From Bradyrhizobium iriomotense (lineage in GTDB: Bacteria > Pseudomonadota > Alphaproteobacteria > Rhizobiales > Xanthobacteraceae), in contig NZ_BSOW01000023.1 of the NCBI RefSeq assembly GCF_030160715.1, positions 1 through 64,000 of the forward strand: a stretch of DNA of 64,000 nt, written 5' to 3'. Within the stretch, counting starts at the first letter, position 1. The number at the start of each line of letters is the position of its first letter. Positions 51,499 to 60,738 of the stretch are shown one piece after another. Made by a program: the position numbers and the translations under genes. A model generated the notes under the pieces. That model did not search any database and was not told where the DNA came from. It was given only the letters and a program-made list of their open reading frames with translations.

Positions 51499-53310
51499 TC
51501 AGCTATCCACCTTCAGCGCGGCAATGAAAGCTTCCTGCGGGATGTCGACCTTGCCGAACTGCCGCATCTTCTTCTTGCCTTCCTTCTGCTTCTCCAGAAG
51601 CTTGCGCTTACGCGTGATGTCGCCGCCGTAGCACTTTGCGGTCACGTCCTTGCGCAGCGCGCGGACGGTTTCGCGGGCGATCACCTTGCCGCCGATCGCC
51701 GCCTGGATCGGGATCTGGAACATGTGCGGCGGGATCAGCTCCTTCATCTTCTCGACCATGGCGCGGCCGCGGCCTTCGGCGCGGGTCCGATGCACCAGCA
51801 TCGAGAGCGCGTCGACCGGCTCGGCATTGACCAGAATCTGCATCTTGACGAGATCGGCCGGCTTGTAGTCGGTGAGATGATAGTCGAACGAGGCGTAGCC
51901 CTTGGAGACCGATTTCAGGCGGTCGTAGAAGTCGAACACGACCTCGTTGAGCGGCAAATCGTACTTCACCATGGCGCGCGAGCCGACGTAGGTGAGCTCC
52001 TTCTGCGAGCCGCGGCGGTCCTGGCACAGCTTCAGGACACTGCCGAGATATTCGTCGGGGGTGAGGATGGTGGCCTCGATCCAGGGCTCGTCGATCTCGG
52101 CGATCTTGACCACGTCGGGCATGTCGACGGGATTGTGGATCTCGATCTCGGCGCCGTCGGTCAGCTTCATCTTGTAGATGACGCTCGGCGCGGTCGCGAT
52201 CAGATTGAGATCGAACTCGCGCGACAGCCGCTCCTGGATGATCTCCAGGTGCAACAGGCCGAGGAAGCCGCAGCGGAAGCCGAAGCCCAGAGCGGCCGAG
52301 GTCTCCATCTCGAAGGAGAAGCTGGCGTCGTTGAGGCGCAGCTTGCCCATCGCGGCGCGCAGCGTTTCGAAGTCGTCGGCGTCGACCGGGAACAGGCCGC
52401 AGAACACCACGGGGATTGCCGGCTTGAAGCCCGGCAGCATCTCGGAAACCGGCTTCTTGTCGTCGGTGATGGTGTCGCCGACGCGGGTGTCGGCGACTTC
52501 CTTGATCGCTGCGGTGATGAAGCCGATCTCGCCGGGGCCGAGCTCGTCGACCTGCTGCATCTTCGGCGTGAAGAAGCCGACGCGCTCGACGTCATAGGCC
52601 GCGCCCGTGCCCATCATGCGGACGCGGCTGCCCTTCTTCATGACGCCGTCGACGACGCGGATCAGCACGACGACGCCGAGATAGACGTCGTACCAGCTGT
52701 CGACCAGCAGCGCCTTCAAGGTCGCGTCGCGATCGCCCTTCGGCGGCGGCAGGCGGGTGACGATGGCCTCCAGCACATCGGGCACGCCGAGGCCGGTCTT
52801 GGCCGAGATCATCACCGCGTCCGAGGCATCGATGCCGATGACGTCCTCGATCTGCTGCTTGATCTTGTCCGGCTCGGCGGCCGGCAGGTCGACCTTGTTC
52901 AGGACCGGGACGATCTCGTGATTGTTGTCGAGCGCCTGATAGACGTTGGCGAGTGTCTGCGCCTCGACGCCCTGGCTGGCGTCGACCACCAGCAGGGAAC
53001 CCTCGCAGGCCGCAAGCGACCGCGAGACCTCGTAGGCGAAGTCGACATGGCCCGGCGTGTCCATCAGATTGAAGATGTAATCCTTGCCGTCCTTGGCGCG
53101 GTACGAGAGCCGGACGGTCTGCGCCTTGATGGTGATGCCGCGCTCGCGCTCGATATCCATGGAATCGAGCACCTGCTCCTTGCCGGCCATTTCGCGCTCG
53201 GACAGGCCGCCCGTCATCTGGATCAGGCGGTCGGCCAGCGTCGATTTGCCATGGTCGATATGGGCGACGATGGAGAAATTGCGGATGTTGGAAATGGGGG
53301 CGGTCGTCAT
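51499..53310 (-). CDS. lepA: Elongation factor 4 (LepA), ribosomal back-translocase GTPase
   Basis: A 603-residue EF4. G1 AHIDHGKST is at residues 16-24, with DTPGHVDF (G3) and NKVDLP (G4). The LepA-specific C-terminal domain ends KKKMRQFGKVDIPQEAFIAALKVDS. EF4 binds the ribosome and helps back-translocation under stress. ATG 53308-53310 is the usual start (MTTAPISNIRNFSIVAHIDHGK); an upstream extension is unsupported. The 3' end is copied twice elsewhere in the window. Confidence 0.97.
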   Translation of the reverse strand: MTTAPISNIRNFSIVAHIDHGKSTLADRLIQMTGGLSEREMAGKEQVLDSMDIERERGITIKAQTVRLSYRAKDGKDYIFNLMDTPGHVDFAYEVSRSLAACEGSLLVVDASQGVEAQTLANVYQALDNNHEIVPVLNKVDLPAAEPDKIKQQIEDVIGIDASDAVMISAKTGLGVPDVLEAIVTRLPPPKGDRDATLKALLVDSWYDVYLGVVVLIRVVDGVMKKGSRVRMMGTGAAYDVERVGFFTPKMQQVDELGPGEIGFITAAIKEVADTRVGDTITDDKKPVSEMLPGFKPAIPVVFCGLFPVDADDFETLRAAMGKLRLNDASFSFEMETSAALGFGFRCGFLGLLHLEIIQERLSREFDLNLIATAPSVIYKMKLTDGAEIEIHNPVDMPDVVKIAEIDEPWIEATILTPDEYLGSVLKLCQDRRGSQKELTYVGSRAMVKYDLPLNEVVFDFYDRLKSVSKGYASFDYHLTDYKPADLVKMQILVNAEPVDALSMLVHRTRAEGRGRAMVEKMKELIPPHMFQIPIQAAIGGKVIARETVRALRKDVTAKCYGGDITRKRKLLEKQKEGKKKMRQFGKVDIPQEAFIAALKVDS

Positions 53311-53568
53311 GGGGCGCGGGATACCACTCACATCCCCGTGCGGCAACCATATTACTTCACTGCCCCTGCCTGTAGGGAGGTCGGTGCGTCCGGTAGCGCG
53401 CCCTGCGCGGACGGGGCGGGGAAATTCTTTGCAATGGGGCGATTACATCGCGGCGGTATCCCGTCCCGGCCCTCCCTGGGCCCGACAGGGAGCACTGCAT
53501 CGCTCCGCCCCATCGATTTCAGGGGCGGCCTCTGCTATTTTTGCCGCTTTCGATTATGGAAATGGGCC
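53311..53568. promoter_or_regulatory. Divergent promoter region of lepA and the caspase gene
   Basis: The 258-bp divergent region serves both genes. No well-matched -35/-10 pair stood out by eye. Confidence 0.4.
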
Positions 53569-54927
53569 ATGCATTGGAAAGCTCTTTCCGCTCTCGTGTT
53601 CGCCGCGTGTTTCGCTTTCCCAGCCGCTGCCGAAAAGCGCGTGGCTCTCGTCATCGGCAACTCCGCTTACCAGAGCGTGCCGCGGCTGGAAAATCCGAAG
53701 AACGATGCCCTGCTCGTGGCCGATACATTGCAGCGGCTCGGCTTCACGCTGGTCGGCGGCGGCGCCCAGGTCGAACTGGACAAGGCGGGCTTCGACAATG
53801 CCGTCCAGCGTTTCGGCAGCCAATTGATCGGCGCAGACGTTGCCTTGTTTTACTACGCCGGCCACGGTGTCCAGGTTCGCGGGACGAACTACCTCGTGCC
53901 AATCACGGCGAACCCGACCCGCGAGACGGATGTCGATTTCCAGATGGTCGATGTCGCGCTGGTGCTTCGCCAGATGGACGGAGCAGGAACCAAGCTGAAC
54001 ATCGTCATCCTCGATGCCTGCAGGAACAATCCGTTTGGCGGACGAGGACTCCGCGCTTCCGACGGCGGCCTTGCGCAAATCCGCGCACCGGAGGGAACGC
54101 TGCTCTCCTATGCGACACAACCTGGAAACGTCGCGCTCGACGGGGCCGACGGGCACAGCCCCTACACGCGGGCGCTGGTCGAAATGATGCAACGGCCCGG
54201 CCTCGATGTGCTTCAGACCTTCAATCAGGTGGGACTCGTCGTCAAGCGTGCCACCGGCAGTGCGCAGCAGCCCTGGGTCTCCACCTCGCCGATCGATGGC
54301 TCGTTCTACTTCTCCGGCGCGCCGGCGGGACAGGTCGCGACGGCCGATGCGCCGGCGACGGCCCTCCCGCCCACCTCAAGCCCTCCATCTTCCGCCCCTG
54401 TGGTGACGAGAGCTCAGTCGGACTTCCTTTTTCCGGATTCCGATAGCCGCCTGCTTGCGGATGGCGATCTGAGGACGCTGAGCAAGGACGAGCTGCGCCT
54501 TGCGCGCAACGAAATCTTTGCGCGGCGAGGGCGCTACTTCAACTCGCCCGATCTGGTGGCCAGGTTCAGCAAGTTCGCCTGGTACGTGCCCCAAACCTGG
54601 GATCCTCAGCTGAACGCCGTCGAGAAGGCGAATGTCGCTTTGATCGAGCGCTACGAATCCGGTGGCACAGCTCAAAGCGGCTTCATCTTTCCTGATTCGG
54701 ATCGGCGCCTGCTCACGCCCGCTGATCTACGTGGGCTTTCCAGCGACGAGCTGCGCCTTGCGCGCAACGAGATCTTTGCGCGACGGGGTCGGTATTTCGA
54801 GTCCGCGGATCTGAAGGCCCGCTTCGAGCGCTTCTCATGGTATTCGCCCAACACATGGAATCCGAAGCTCAATTCGATCGAGGAGGCGAATGTCGCGCTG
54901 CTCGATCAGGCCGGAAAGCGCCGATGA
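53569..54927 (+). CDS. Secreted caspase-like (C14) protein with two YARHG repeats
   Basis: A 452-residue protein. The signal peptide is ALSALVFAACFAFPAAA. Caspase fold: VALVIGNSAYQSVPRLENPKNDA, catalytic His99 (YYAGHGVQ) and Cys151 (LDACRNNPF). The middle is Pro/Ser-rich. The C-terminus has two 60-residue YARHG units (SKDELRLARNEIFARRGRYFN; SSDELRLARNEIFARRGRYFE). The catalytic dyad is intact. ATG 53569 is the start; an open frame upstream of it is antisense to lepA. It overlaps the next gene by ATGA, so the pair forms an operon. Function in the periplasm is unknown. Confidence 0.9.
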   Translation: MHWKALSALVFAACFAFPAAAEKRVALVIGNSAYQSVPRLENPKNDALLVADTLQRLGFTLVGGGAQVELDKAGFDNAVQRFGSQLIGADVALFYYAGHGVQVRGTNYLVPITANPTRETDVDFQMVDVALVLRQMDGAGTKLNIVILDACRNNPFGGRGLRASDGGLAQIRAPEGTLLSYATQPGNVALDGADGHSPYTRALVEMMQRPGLDVLQTFNQVGLVVKRATGSAQQPWVSTSPIDGSFYFSGAPAGQVATADAPATALPPTSSPPSSAPVVTRAQSDFLFPDSDSRLLADGDLRTLSKDELRLARNEIFARRGRYFNSPDLVARFSKFAWYVPQTWDPQLNAVEKANVALIERYESGGTAQSGFIFPDSDRRLLTPADLRGLSSDELRLARNEIFARRGRYFESADLKARFERFSWYSPNTWNPKLNSIEEANVALLDQAGKRR

Positions 54928-55691
54928 TCGCGTCGCGGGCAGCCCGCATCCTGGTCGTGCTCGCACTTGCACCCGCCCTCGCGAAGGCCCAAACGAGGAC
55001 CGAGCTGCTCGATCGGCTGGTTCGCGCCTATCCCGAAGCTCTGTCCGGCCACGACGACAAGCGCATTCTTTGGCGTGACGGCACTGCCATGCCAGTGGAC
55101 GACGGCGTCGATGACAAGTCCTTTGATCAGCGCTTGCGAGATGCCTCGATTATCGACCAGTTGCGTTTGTCCTATCCAGTCGGTGTTTCCGCGCCACCCG
55201 CATTGAACGCTGATCCCGGGAGGTTCCGGAACGAGGCGTTCTTCAAGAAGATGTATGGCGATTGCCGTAGTGGGGCGGTCCAACGCAATCTCGTCACCAT
55301 CATCTGGCTGCCTCGATCATGGGGGAGGGCGATCCAGGTAACGCGGATCAATGGCGTCGCCGATCGGCTCAAGGAGGTGTCGGCGGAAATCGACAAGCTC
55401 GATCCAGCGCTCAGGGCCGCCGCCTTTCCCATTGCGGGCGTGCTGTCGTGCCGGCCCGTCGCCGACACCGGGAGGATGAGCATGCATGGCTATGCGGCCG
55501 CTATCGATCTGAACTTGCGGTATTCCGATTACTGGCTGTGGGCAGGGCGGGGAAAGTCCGTCTCCTACAAGAACAGGATGCCGCGGGAGATCGTCGACAT
55601 CTTCGAGCGCCATGGCTTCATCTGGGGCGGCAAATGGTATCACTACGATACAATGCACTTTGAATATCGCCCGGAACTCCTGGCTCGATGA
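54924..55691 (+). CDS. Secreted M15-like peptidase (D,D-carboxypeptidase fold)
   Basis: A 255-residue protein with a signal peptide (AARILVVLALAPALAKAQ). The zinc motif is SMHGYAAAIDLN and the C-terminal HYDTMHFEYRPEL, the LAS/M15 pattern for cutting peptide cross-links of peptidoglycan. It overlaps the caspase-like gene by four bases (ATGA). The pair suggests a joint envelope function, possibly caspase-triggered wall cleavage, which is speculation. Confidence 0.88.
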   Translation: MIASRAARILVVLALAPALAKAQTRTELLDRLVRAYPEALSGHDDKRILWRDGTAMPVDDGVDDKSFDQRLRDASIIDQLRLSYPVGVSAPPALNADPGRFRNEAFFKKMYGDCRSGAVQRNLVTIIWLPRSWGRAIQVTRINGVADRLKEVSAEIDKLDPALRAAAFPIAGVLSCRPVADTGRMSMHGYAAAIDLNLRYSDYWLWAGRGKSVSYKNRMPREIVDIFERHGFIWGGKWYHYDTMHFEYRPELLAR

Positions 55692-55788
55692 TGACCGATG
55701 CTTTCCGTGTTCGCGGGGCGTGCCTGGCGGTCCTTCATTCACGCCAAGCTGATTTCACTAACGCGCAAAACGCGCTAGGCAACACCCC

Positions 55789-57414
55789 ATGTCGACGACT
55801 TCGATCCTGCCCGCCGGAACGCGCGCGAAAAGCGCTTTGAGCCCCAGGCGGCTCGTGGCCCGGCTGGTTGCCAGCGCCACCGATCCCAAGACCCGCCTGT
55901 GGCTGGTGATCCAGCTCGCAGTCCTCCATGCGGTGATCTGGACCTTCATCCTGATCAATCTGAAGGCAGCGCAGGACGTTCATATGGACGTCGCGGAGGC
56001 CTATGCCTGGGGCCAGAGATTCCTGCTCGGCTATGGCAAGCACCCGCCGCTGTCGGGCTGGATCGCGGGTCTCTGGTTCAAGGTCTTTCCGCCTGTGGAT
56101 TGGGCGACCTATTCGCTCGCGATGGTGACCGTCAGCGTCGGCATGGTGATCTGCTGGCGAATTGCGCTGCGCGTGGTCGATGCCCGGCGCGCGTTCCTCG
56201 TCCTGGTGATGGTCGCGCTCTACCCGATCTTCAATTTCAAGGGCTTCAAGTACAACCCGGATCTGTTGCAGCTCGTCACGTTGCCGCTTCTCGTGCTCGC
56301 CTATCTCAATGCGTTCGAGAAGCGGAGCTGGCAGTCCGGCGTCCTGCTCGGGCTCGCCGGTGCGCTCGCGCTGATGACGAAATACTGGGTGCTGACCATG
56401 ATCGGCGCGATCGGCCTCGCCGCGCTGATCCATCCGGATCGCCTGAAATTCCTGGCTTCGCCGGCGCCATGGGTCGCGATCGCAACGCTCCTCGTCGCGA
56501 TGATCCCGCATGGCATCTGGCTGGCTGAGGCGCATTTCGTGCCGCTGACCTATGCAGGCGACACCTACAGCCTCACCAATCGTGCCCAGATCAACGAGCT
56601 CGTAGCCGGCTACGCCCTGCACAATTTCGCGCTGCTCGCGCTCCCGGTGGCGCTGGCGGCGCTCGCAATGGCGCTGGTGCCGCCGTGGTGGAGATTGCTG
56701 CTGCGCGATCCTCTCGCGATCGTCACCCGCGCCTGGGGGCGCGGCGACAATCCGGGCGTGAACGTCTCGCAGGCGCTGAATATCTGGATCATCCAGATCA
56801 TCGTCGCGGTCGGCCCGCCGCTCGGCGCGCTCGCTTTCGGCATCTACATGAAAACCGATTGGGGCATCTCGCTGTTCTTTCTGGTGCCGCTGGCATTGGT
56901 CTCGATCCCGGTGCTGCGCGTGCAGCGCGCGAGCCTGTTCAACATTGCCGCGATCTGGCTCGTGCTGTCGCTGGCAACGCTCGCCGCCTCGCCCTGGATC
57001 GCCGCGCGCGAGATGGCGGCGAACGCCGGCAACACCGCGACCTATGGTGCGCGTTCGGAGCTTGCGCGCGAATTGACGCAAGCCTGGCGCACGCGTTTCG
57101 GCTCACGCTGGCCGATCGTCGCGGGCACCATGGAAACGATTCAGCCGATGGCGTTCTACAGTCCCGATCATCCGAGCCCGTTCACGCCGCACGAAGCCTG
57201 GAGCTCCGGTCTGACCGCAGCGGAGGACGTCAAACGCCTCGGCTTCATCGGCGTGTTCGATCCGACCGACGGCCGCGCGGACGATTTCGACAAATGGGTG
57301 AAGGAAACCGCGCCCAACGCCGAGCGGATCATGATGACGACGCGCCGCTTCACCCATGGCAGGGCCGGCCCTGCGATGACGTGGAACGTCTACATCGCGC
57401 CGCCGGGAGGGTGA
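55789..57414 (+). CDS. ArnT/PMT-like GT39-family glycosyltransferase
   Basis: A 541-residue polytopic protein. It has an Asp-rich first loop (AQDVHMDVAEAYAWGQRFLLGYGKHPPLSGWIAGLWF) and multiple helices typical of dolichyl/undecaprenyl-phosphate sugar transferases such as ArnT. The motif H-x-D / GKHPP is the usual signature. It transfers sugars from a lipid carrier to lipid A, glycans or proteins; the target is unknown. The ATG at 55789 follows an intergenic gap of 97 bp. Confidence 0.88.
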   Translation: MSTTSILPAGTRAKSALSPRRLVARLVASATDPKTRLWLVIQLAVLHAVIWTFILINLKAAQDVHMDVAEAYAWGQRFLLGYGKHPPLSGWIAGLWFKVFPPVDWATYSLAMVTVSVGMVICWRIALRVVDARRAFLVLVMVALYPIFNFKGFKYNPDLLQLVTLPLLVLAYLNAFEKRSWQSGVLLGLAGALALMTKYWVLTMIGAIGLAALIHPDRLKFLASPAPWVAIATLLVAMIPHGIWLAEAHFVPLTYAGDTYSLTNRAQINELVAGYALHNFALLALPVALAALAMALVPPWWRLLLRDPLAIVTRAWGRGDNPGVNVSQALNIWIIQIIVAVGPPLGALAFGIYMKTDWGISLFFLVPLALVSIPVLRVQRASLFNIAAIWLVLSLATLAASPWIAAREMAANAGNTATYGARSELARELTQAWRTRFGSRWPIVAGTMETIQPMAFYSPDHPSPFTPHEAWSSGLTAAEDVKRLGFIGVFDPTDGRADDFDKWVKETAPNAERIMMTTRRFTHGRAGPAMTWNVYIAPPGG

Positions 57415-57440
57415 TCCTTCGCCTCGCCCCGCAACCCGCC

Positions 57441-57782
57441 TTACGTCCCTTCCTCGTTGAACTTGCTTTCAACGAGCTCGGTGATCGCGGTGAGCGCGGC
57501 CTCGGCATCGTCGCCCTTGGCGGAGACCGTGATCGTCGTGCCGGGGCCTGCGGCCAGCATCATCAATCCCATGATCGAGGTGCCGCCGACGGTCTCGCCG
57601 CCGCGCGTCACCCAGATTTGCGCGTTGAAACGTTCCACCGCCTGCACGAACTTCGCGGACGCGCGCGCATGCAGGCCGCGCTTGTTGATGATCAAAAGCT
57701 CTTTGGAAATCGCTCCCTCGGGTACGCCCGTCGCGGCAGCGGGACCGGCCTCACTTCCGAGTGGCGCGCCGTCGTCGCTCAT
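57441..57782 (-). CDS. ptsH: HPr phosphocarrier protein
   Basis: A 113-residue HPr with a 25-residue N-terminal extension. His38 (NKRGLHARASAKF) is the phosphoryl site and Ser69 (GGTSIMGLMML) the HprK site. It starts on an ATGA overlap with EIIA. It lacks a sugar permease nearby, so it is part of a regulatory phosphorelay. The operon order matches other alphaproteobacteria. Confidence 0.95.
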   Translation of the reverse strand: MSDDGAPLGSEAGPAAATGVPEGAISKELLIINKRGLHARASAKFVQAVERFNAQIWVTRGGETVGGTSIMGLMMLAAGPGTTITVSAKGDDAEAALTAITELVESKFNEEGT

Positions 57783-58180
57783 TTGCCGGCGAGCACGCGG
57801 CTGGCGATGGTGACGTATTTGCGGCCGGCTTCCTGGGCCATCGCGATCGCATCGGGCAGCGAACGCTCCTCGCGCACCTTGGCGAGCTTCACCAGCATCG
57901 GAAGATTGATGCCCGCGAGCACTTCGACTTTCGGTCGGCTCATGCAGGATATTGCAAGATTCGACGGCGTGCCGCCGAACATGTCGGTGAGGATCGCAAC
58001 GCCGTCGCCGGAATCGACGCGATTAACCGCCTCGATAATGTCGCTTCGACAGAGATCGGAATCATCCTCGGCGCCGATCGTGATCGCTTCGATTTGCTTT
58101 TGTGGGCCCATGACATGCTCAAGCGCTGCCTTGAATTCGTCGGCAAGGCGCCCGTGGGTCACAAGTACTAGACCAATCAT
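57779..58180 (-). CDS. PTS EIIA component, mannose family
   Basis: A 133-residue EIIA of the Man type. His9 (GLVLVTHGRLADEF) is the phosphorylation site. It belongs to the incomplete PTS of alphaproteobacteria and receives phosphate from HPr. ATG 58180 (MIGLVLVTHG) is preferred to the open lead. Confidence 0.93.
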   Translation of the reverse strand: MIGLVLVTHGRLADEFKAALEHVMGPQKQIEAITIGAEDDSDLCRSDIIEAVNRVDSGDGVAILTDMFGGTPSNLAISCMSRPKVEVLAGINLPMLVKLAKVREERSLPDAIAMAQEAGRKYVTIASRVLAGK

Positions 58181-58313
58181 CGGAAAACTCCTCGCGGGCG
58201 CTTTTGGTGCACCGCACGAACGCGCCACTTTGACCATCCAGAGCCCCCGCGCAAGAGGGGATGTTGCGTATCTCCCTGAATCTAGACGGATGGATGAGGG
58301 GAGGTGCGCCGGT

Positions 58314-58838
58314 CTATTCGGTCGCGATAGTGGGCTTCATATGGTTACCATTTCCCTTCAAACAATCGCCCGAAAGGTTAACGGAAGATGAACTCTTGGT
58401 AGTGGTCAAGGCCGCGACAACCAGGGGGAGGGGCTGGTAACCGGCTCCGACCGGGATTCGCGGTAATTCGACGCCCAAAATGCTGGTTTTCAGGGCTTCC
58501 GGCGGCGGCAGACGCTCGGCGTCATCGGCGGCGAGATCGACCACGAGACCGACGGTTGCCTGTCCCGCGAAGTCGCAGCGGCGGATTCCGAGGCCCCGGA
58601 TCTCGATCAGTCCGGCCAGGACCGGGGCAGGGCGGACCACAATTTCGTTGCCGAGTGTCGCCAGATGGACACGGTCATCGCCCACCAAAACGGCAGCTTC
58701 GATCACCCCGGCGCGGCCTGCCATGATCAAATCGAAGGCAAGGCGCGACTTGCCCGCGCCCGAGGGCCCCCGGATCAGGACAGCCATATTCCCTACTCTG
58801 ACCGCGGAGGCGTGGACGCTGACGCAGTCCTCGCTCAT
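58314..58838 (-). CDS. hprK: HPr kinase/phosphorylase, short alphaproteobacterial form
   Basis: A 174-residue HprK with Walker A GPSGAGKS at 24-31 and the C-terminal kinase core (LAGLIEIRGLGI). The N-terminal half found in Firmicutes enzymes (about 310 residues) is absent, as is usual in this group. It starts four bases inside the chvG end (ATGA). It phosphorylates HPr Ser69. Confidence 0.93.
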   Translation of the reverse strand: MSEDCVSVHASAVRVGNMAVLIRGPSGAGKSRLAFDLIMAGRAGVIEAAVLVGDDRVHLATLGNEIVVRPAPVLAGLIEIRGLGIRRCDFAGQATVGLVVDLAADDAERLPPPEALKTSILGVELPRIPVGAGYQPLPLVVAALTTTKSSSSVNLSGDCLKGNGNHMKPTIATE

Positions 58839-60637
58839 AGCGCCGGCAGCCTCACAACGAAGCGCGCGCCGGCAACCGTCGGAGCGCCGTCGGCGTCCAA
58901 GGGACCAGCGCGATTCTCCGCCCAGATGCGTCCGCCATGGGCCTCGATGATCTGCTTGGAGATCGACAGGCCGAGACCGGAGTTCTGGCCGAAGCCCTGG
59001 TGCGGGCGATCGGTGTAGAAGCGCTCGAAGATGCGCTCCAGCGCGTCCTCGCGGATGCCGGGGCCGTCATCGTCGACCACGATCTCGATCTCGCCGCGCA
59101 CGCGGCGGCAGGTCATGCGCACCTTGTTGCCGGGCTCGGAGAAGGACTGCGCATTCGACAACAGGTTGGAGATCACCTGCCCGAGCCGCGAATCGTGGCC
59201 GTTCACGGACAGGCTATCGGTCGGCCCGCGGCCCTCGAAGCGGGTCTCGACCGCGACGTCGTGGCCGAGCTTGGTCTCGTTGGCGACCGAGGTGAGTGTC
59301 GTCAGCAGGCGCCTGAGATCGACGGGGATCGCATCCTGCCGCTGCAATTCGGCATCGAGCCGGCTCGCATCCGAAATGTCCGAGATCAGCCGGTCGAGCC
59401 GCTTCACGTCGTGCTCGATCACTTCCAGCAGGCGCGCGCGGCTGGTGTCGTTGCGCGCCAGCGGCAAGGTCTCGACCGCCGAGCGCAGCGAGGTCAGCGG
59501 GTTCTTCAGCTCGTGGGCAACGTCGGCGGCGAACATCTCGATCGCCTCGATGCGGCGATACAGCGCATTGGTCATGTCGCGCAGCGCGCCGGAGAGATGG
59601 CCGATCTCGTCGCGGCGGCGGGTGAAGTCGGGGATCTCGACGCGGGACTTGATGCGGCGGCGGACGCGCTCGGCGCTGTCGGCGAGGCGCCGCACGGGAC
59701 CTGCGATGGTGCTTGCGAGCAGCAGCGACAGCATGATCATGACGGCGGCCGCGACGCCGCCGACTTTCAGGATCGCGAGGCGCTCGGCGGTAACCATCTG
59801 GTCGATGTCGTCGCCCTGCGTGGACAGCATCAGCGCGCCATGGATGGCGCGCGATCGCAGCACGGGGACCGCGACCGAGACGATCACCTCGCCGCGCGAA
59901 TTGACCCGCACCATCGACCGCTTCTGGCCCTTCAGCGCATCGCCGACCTCGTCATACCCGTTGCCGTTCTCGGGTCCCAGCTCGCGATACAGCGGCAGGT
60001 CGCCGCGGTTGAGCCAGGTGCGCACCGAGGTCATGCCGCGTTCGAGTATGCCGGGCTTCTCGGACGGCGGCGGCAGGTCGTAGCGCAGCACGTTCTCGAG
60101 GTTGCGGCTGTCGAGCAGCAGGATGCCGTTGGGATCGTAGATCCGCGCGCGCGTCTTGGTCGGCGAGATCAGCGTGCGCAGCACCGGCGCCACGCGCTCC
60201 GGATTGATCGGGAAATCCAGCGGCGAATAGTCGTCCGAACCGCCATAGCTGTCGCCGAGCTTGAGGTCGAGCAACCGGTCGGGGTCGATGGTGATGGCGT
60301 TGGTCTGCACCGTCGCGGAGGCCGCGATCGCGCCCGCAATGATCTCGCCCTGCACCAGCAGGCTCTGCGCGCGTGCGTCGATCAGGCCGGCGCGGAACTG
60401 CGACAGGTAAAGGATGCTTGCGACCAGCGCCACGAGGCCGGCGAGATTGAGCGAGACGATGCGGCGGGTGAGGCTCGAAAAGGACAGTGCGAAGAAGAAC
60501 TGCCCGGCGCGCTTGAGCCAGTTCAGCGGCCGCCAGCCTTGCGCGACCTGCTTCTCCTCAGCCGAATGGTCCTGAACGCCCGCGGACGCGACATCCTCGG
60601 CGTTCAGGCTGGAATCAGGCTGCGTCCGGTCAAGCAA
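58835..60637 (-). CDS. chvG: Sensor histidine kinase ChvG
   Basis: A 600-residue kinase. Two membrane helices flank a periplasmic sensor (NLAGLVALVASILYLSQ; GVAAAVMIMLSLLLASTIAGP), followed by HAMP, HisKA (FAADVAHELKNPLTSLRSAVE) and HATPase (VISNLLSNAQSF, DDDGPGIRE, GLGLSISKQIIEAHGG). ChvG senses acid and envelope state in rhizobia; the ExoR inhibitor is not in this window. It is the second gene of the operon. Confidence 0.95.
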   Translation of the reverse strand: MLDRTQPDSSLNAEDVASAGVQDHSAEEKQVAQGWRPLNWLKRAGQFFFALSFSSLTRRIVSLNLAGLVALVASILYLSQFRAGLIDARAQSLLVQGEIIAGAIAASATVQTNAITIDPDRLLDLKLGDSYGGSDDYSPLDFPINPERVAPVLRTLISPTKTRARIYDPNGILLLDSRNLENVLRYDLPPPSEKPGILERGMTSVRTWLNRGDLPLYRELGPENGNGYDEVGDALKGQKRSMVRVNSRGEVIVSVAVPVLRSRAIHGALMLSTQGDDIDQMVTAERLAILKVGGVAAAVMIMLSLLLASTIAGPVRRLADSAERVRRRIKSRVEIPDFTRRRDEIGHLSGALRDMTNALYRRIEAIEMFAADVAHELKNPLTSLRSAVETLPLARNDTSRARLLEVIEHDVKRLDRLISDISDASRLDAELQRQDAIPVDLRRLLTTLTSVANETKLGHDVAVETRFEGRGPTDSLSVNGHDSRLGQVISNLLSNAQSFSEPGNKVRMTCRRVRGEIEIVVDDDGPGIREDALERIFERFYTDRPHQGFGQNSGLGLSISKQIIEAHGGRIWAENRAGPLDADGAPTVAGARFVVRLPAL

Positions 60638-60738
60638 TGCTTACGCCCGCGTTAGGACTGGTGCGATTGGTCCCCGCATCTTAGCCGGTGCCGACGGCCA
60701 CGTCAGTCCGCAAAGTCCCCGAAAGAGGCGCGCTCGCC

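Noticed and set aside
51337..53568. Long N-terminal extension of the caspase-like gene
   Set aside because: It runs antisense to lepA and lacks any domain; the signal peptide starts at 53569.
58937..60655. Plus-strand open frame of 572 codons opposite chvG
   Set aside because: Shadow of chvG; His/Asp/Arg-rich low-complexity translation.
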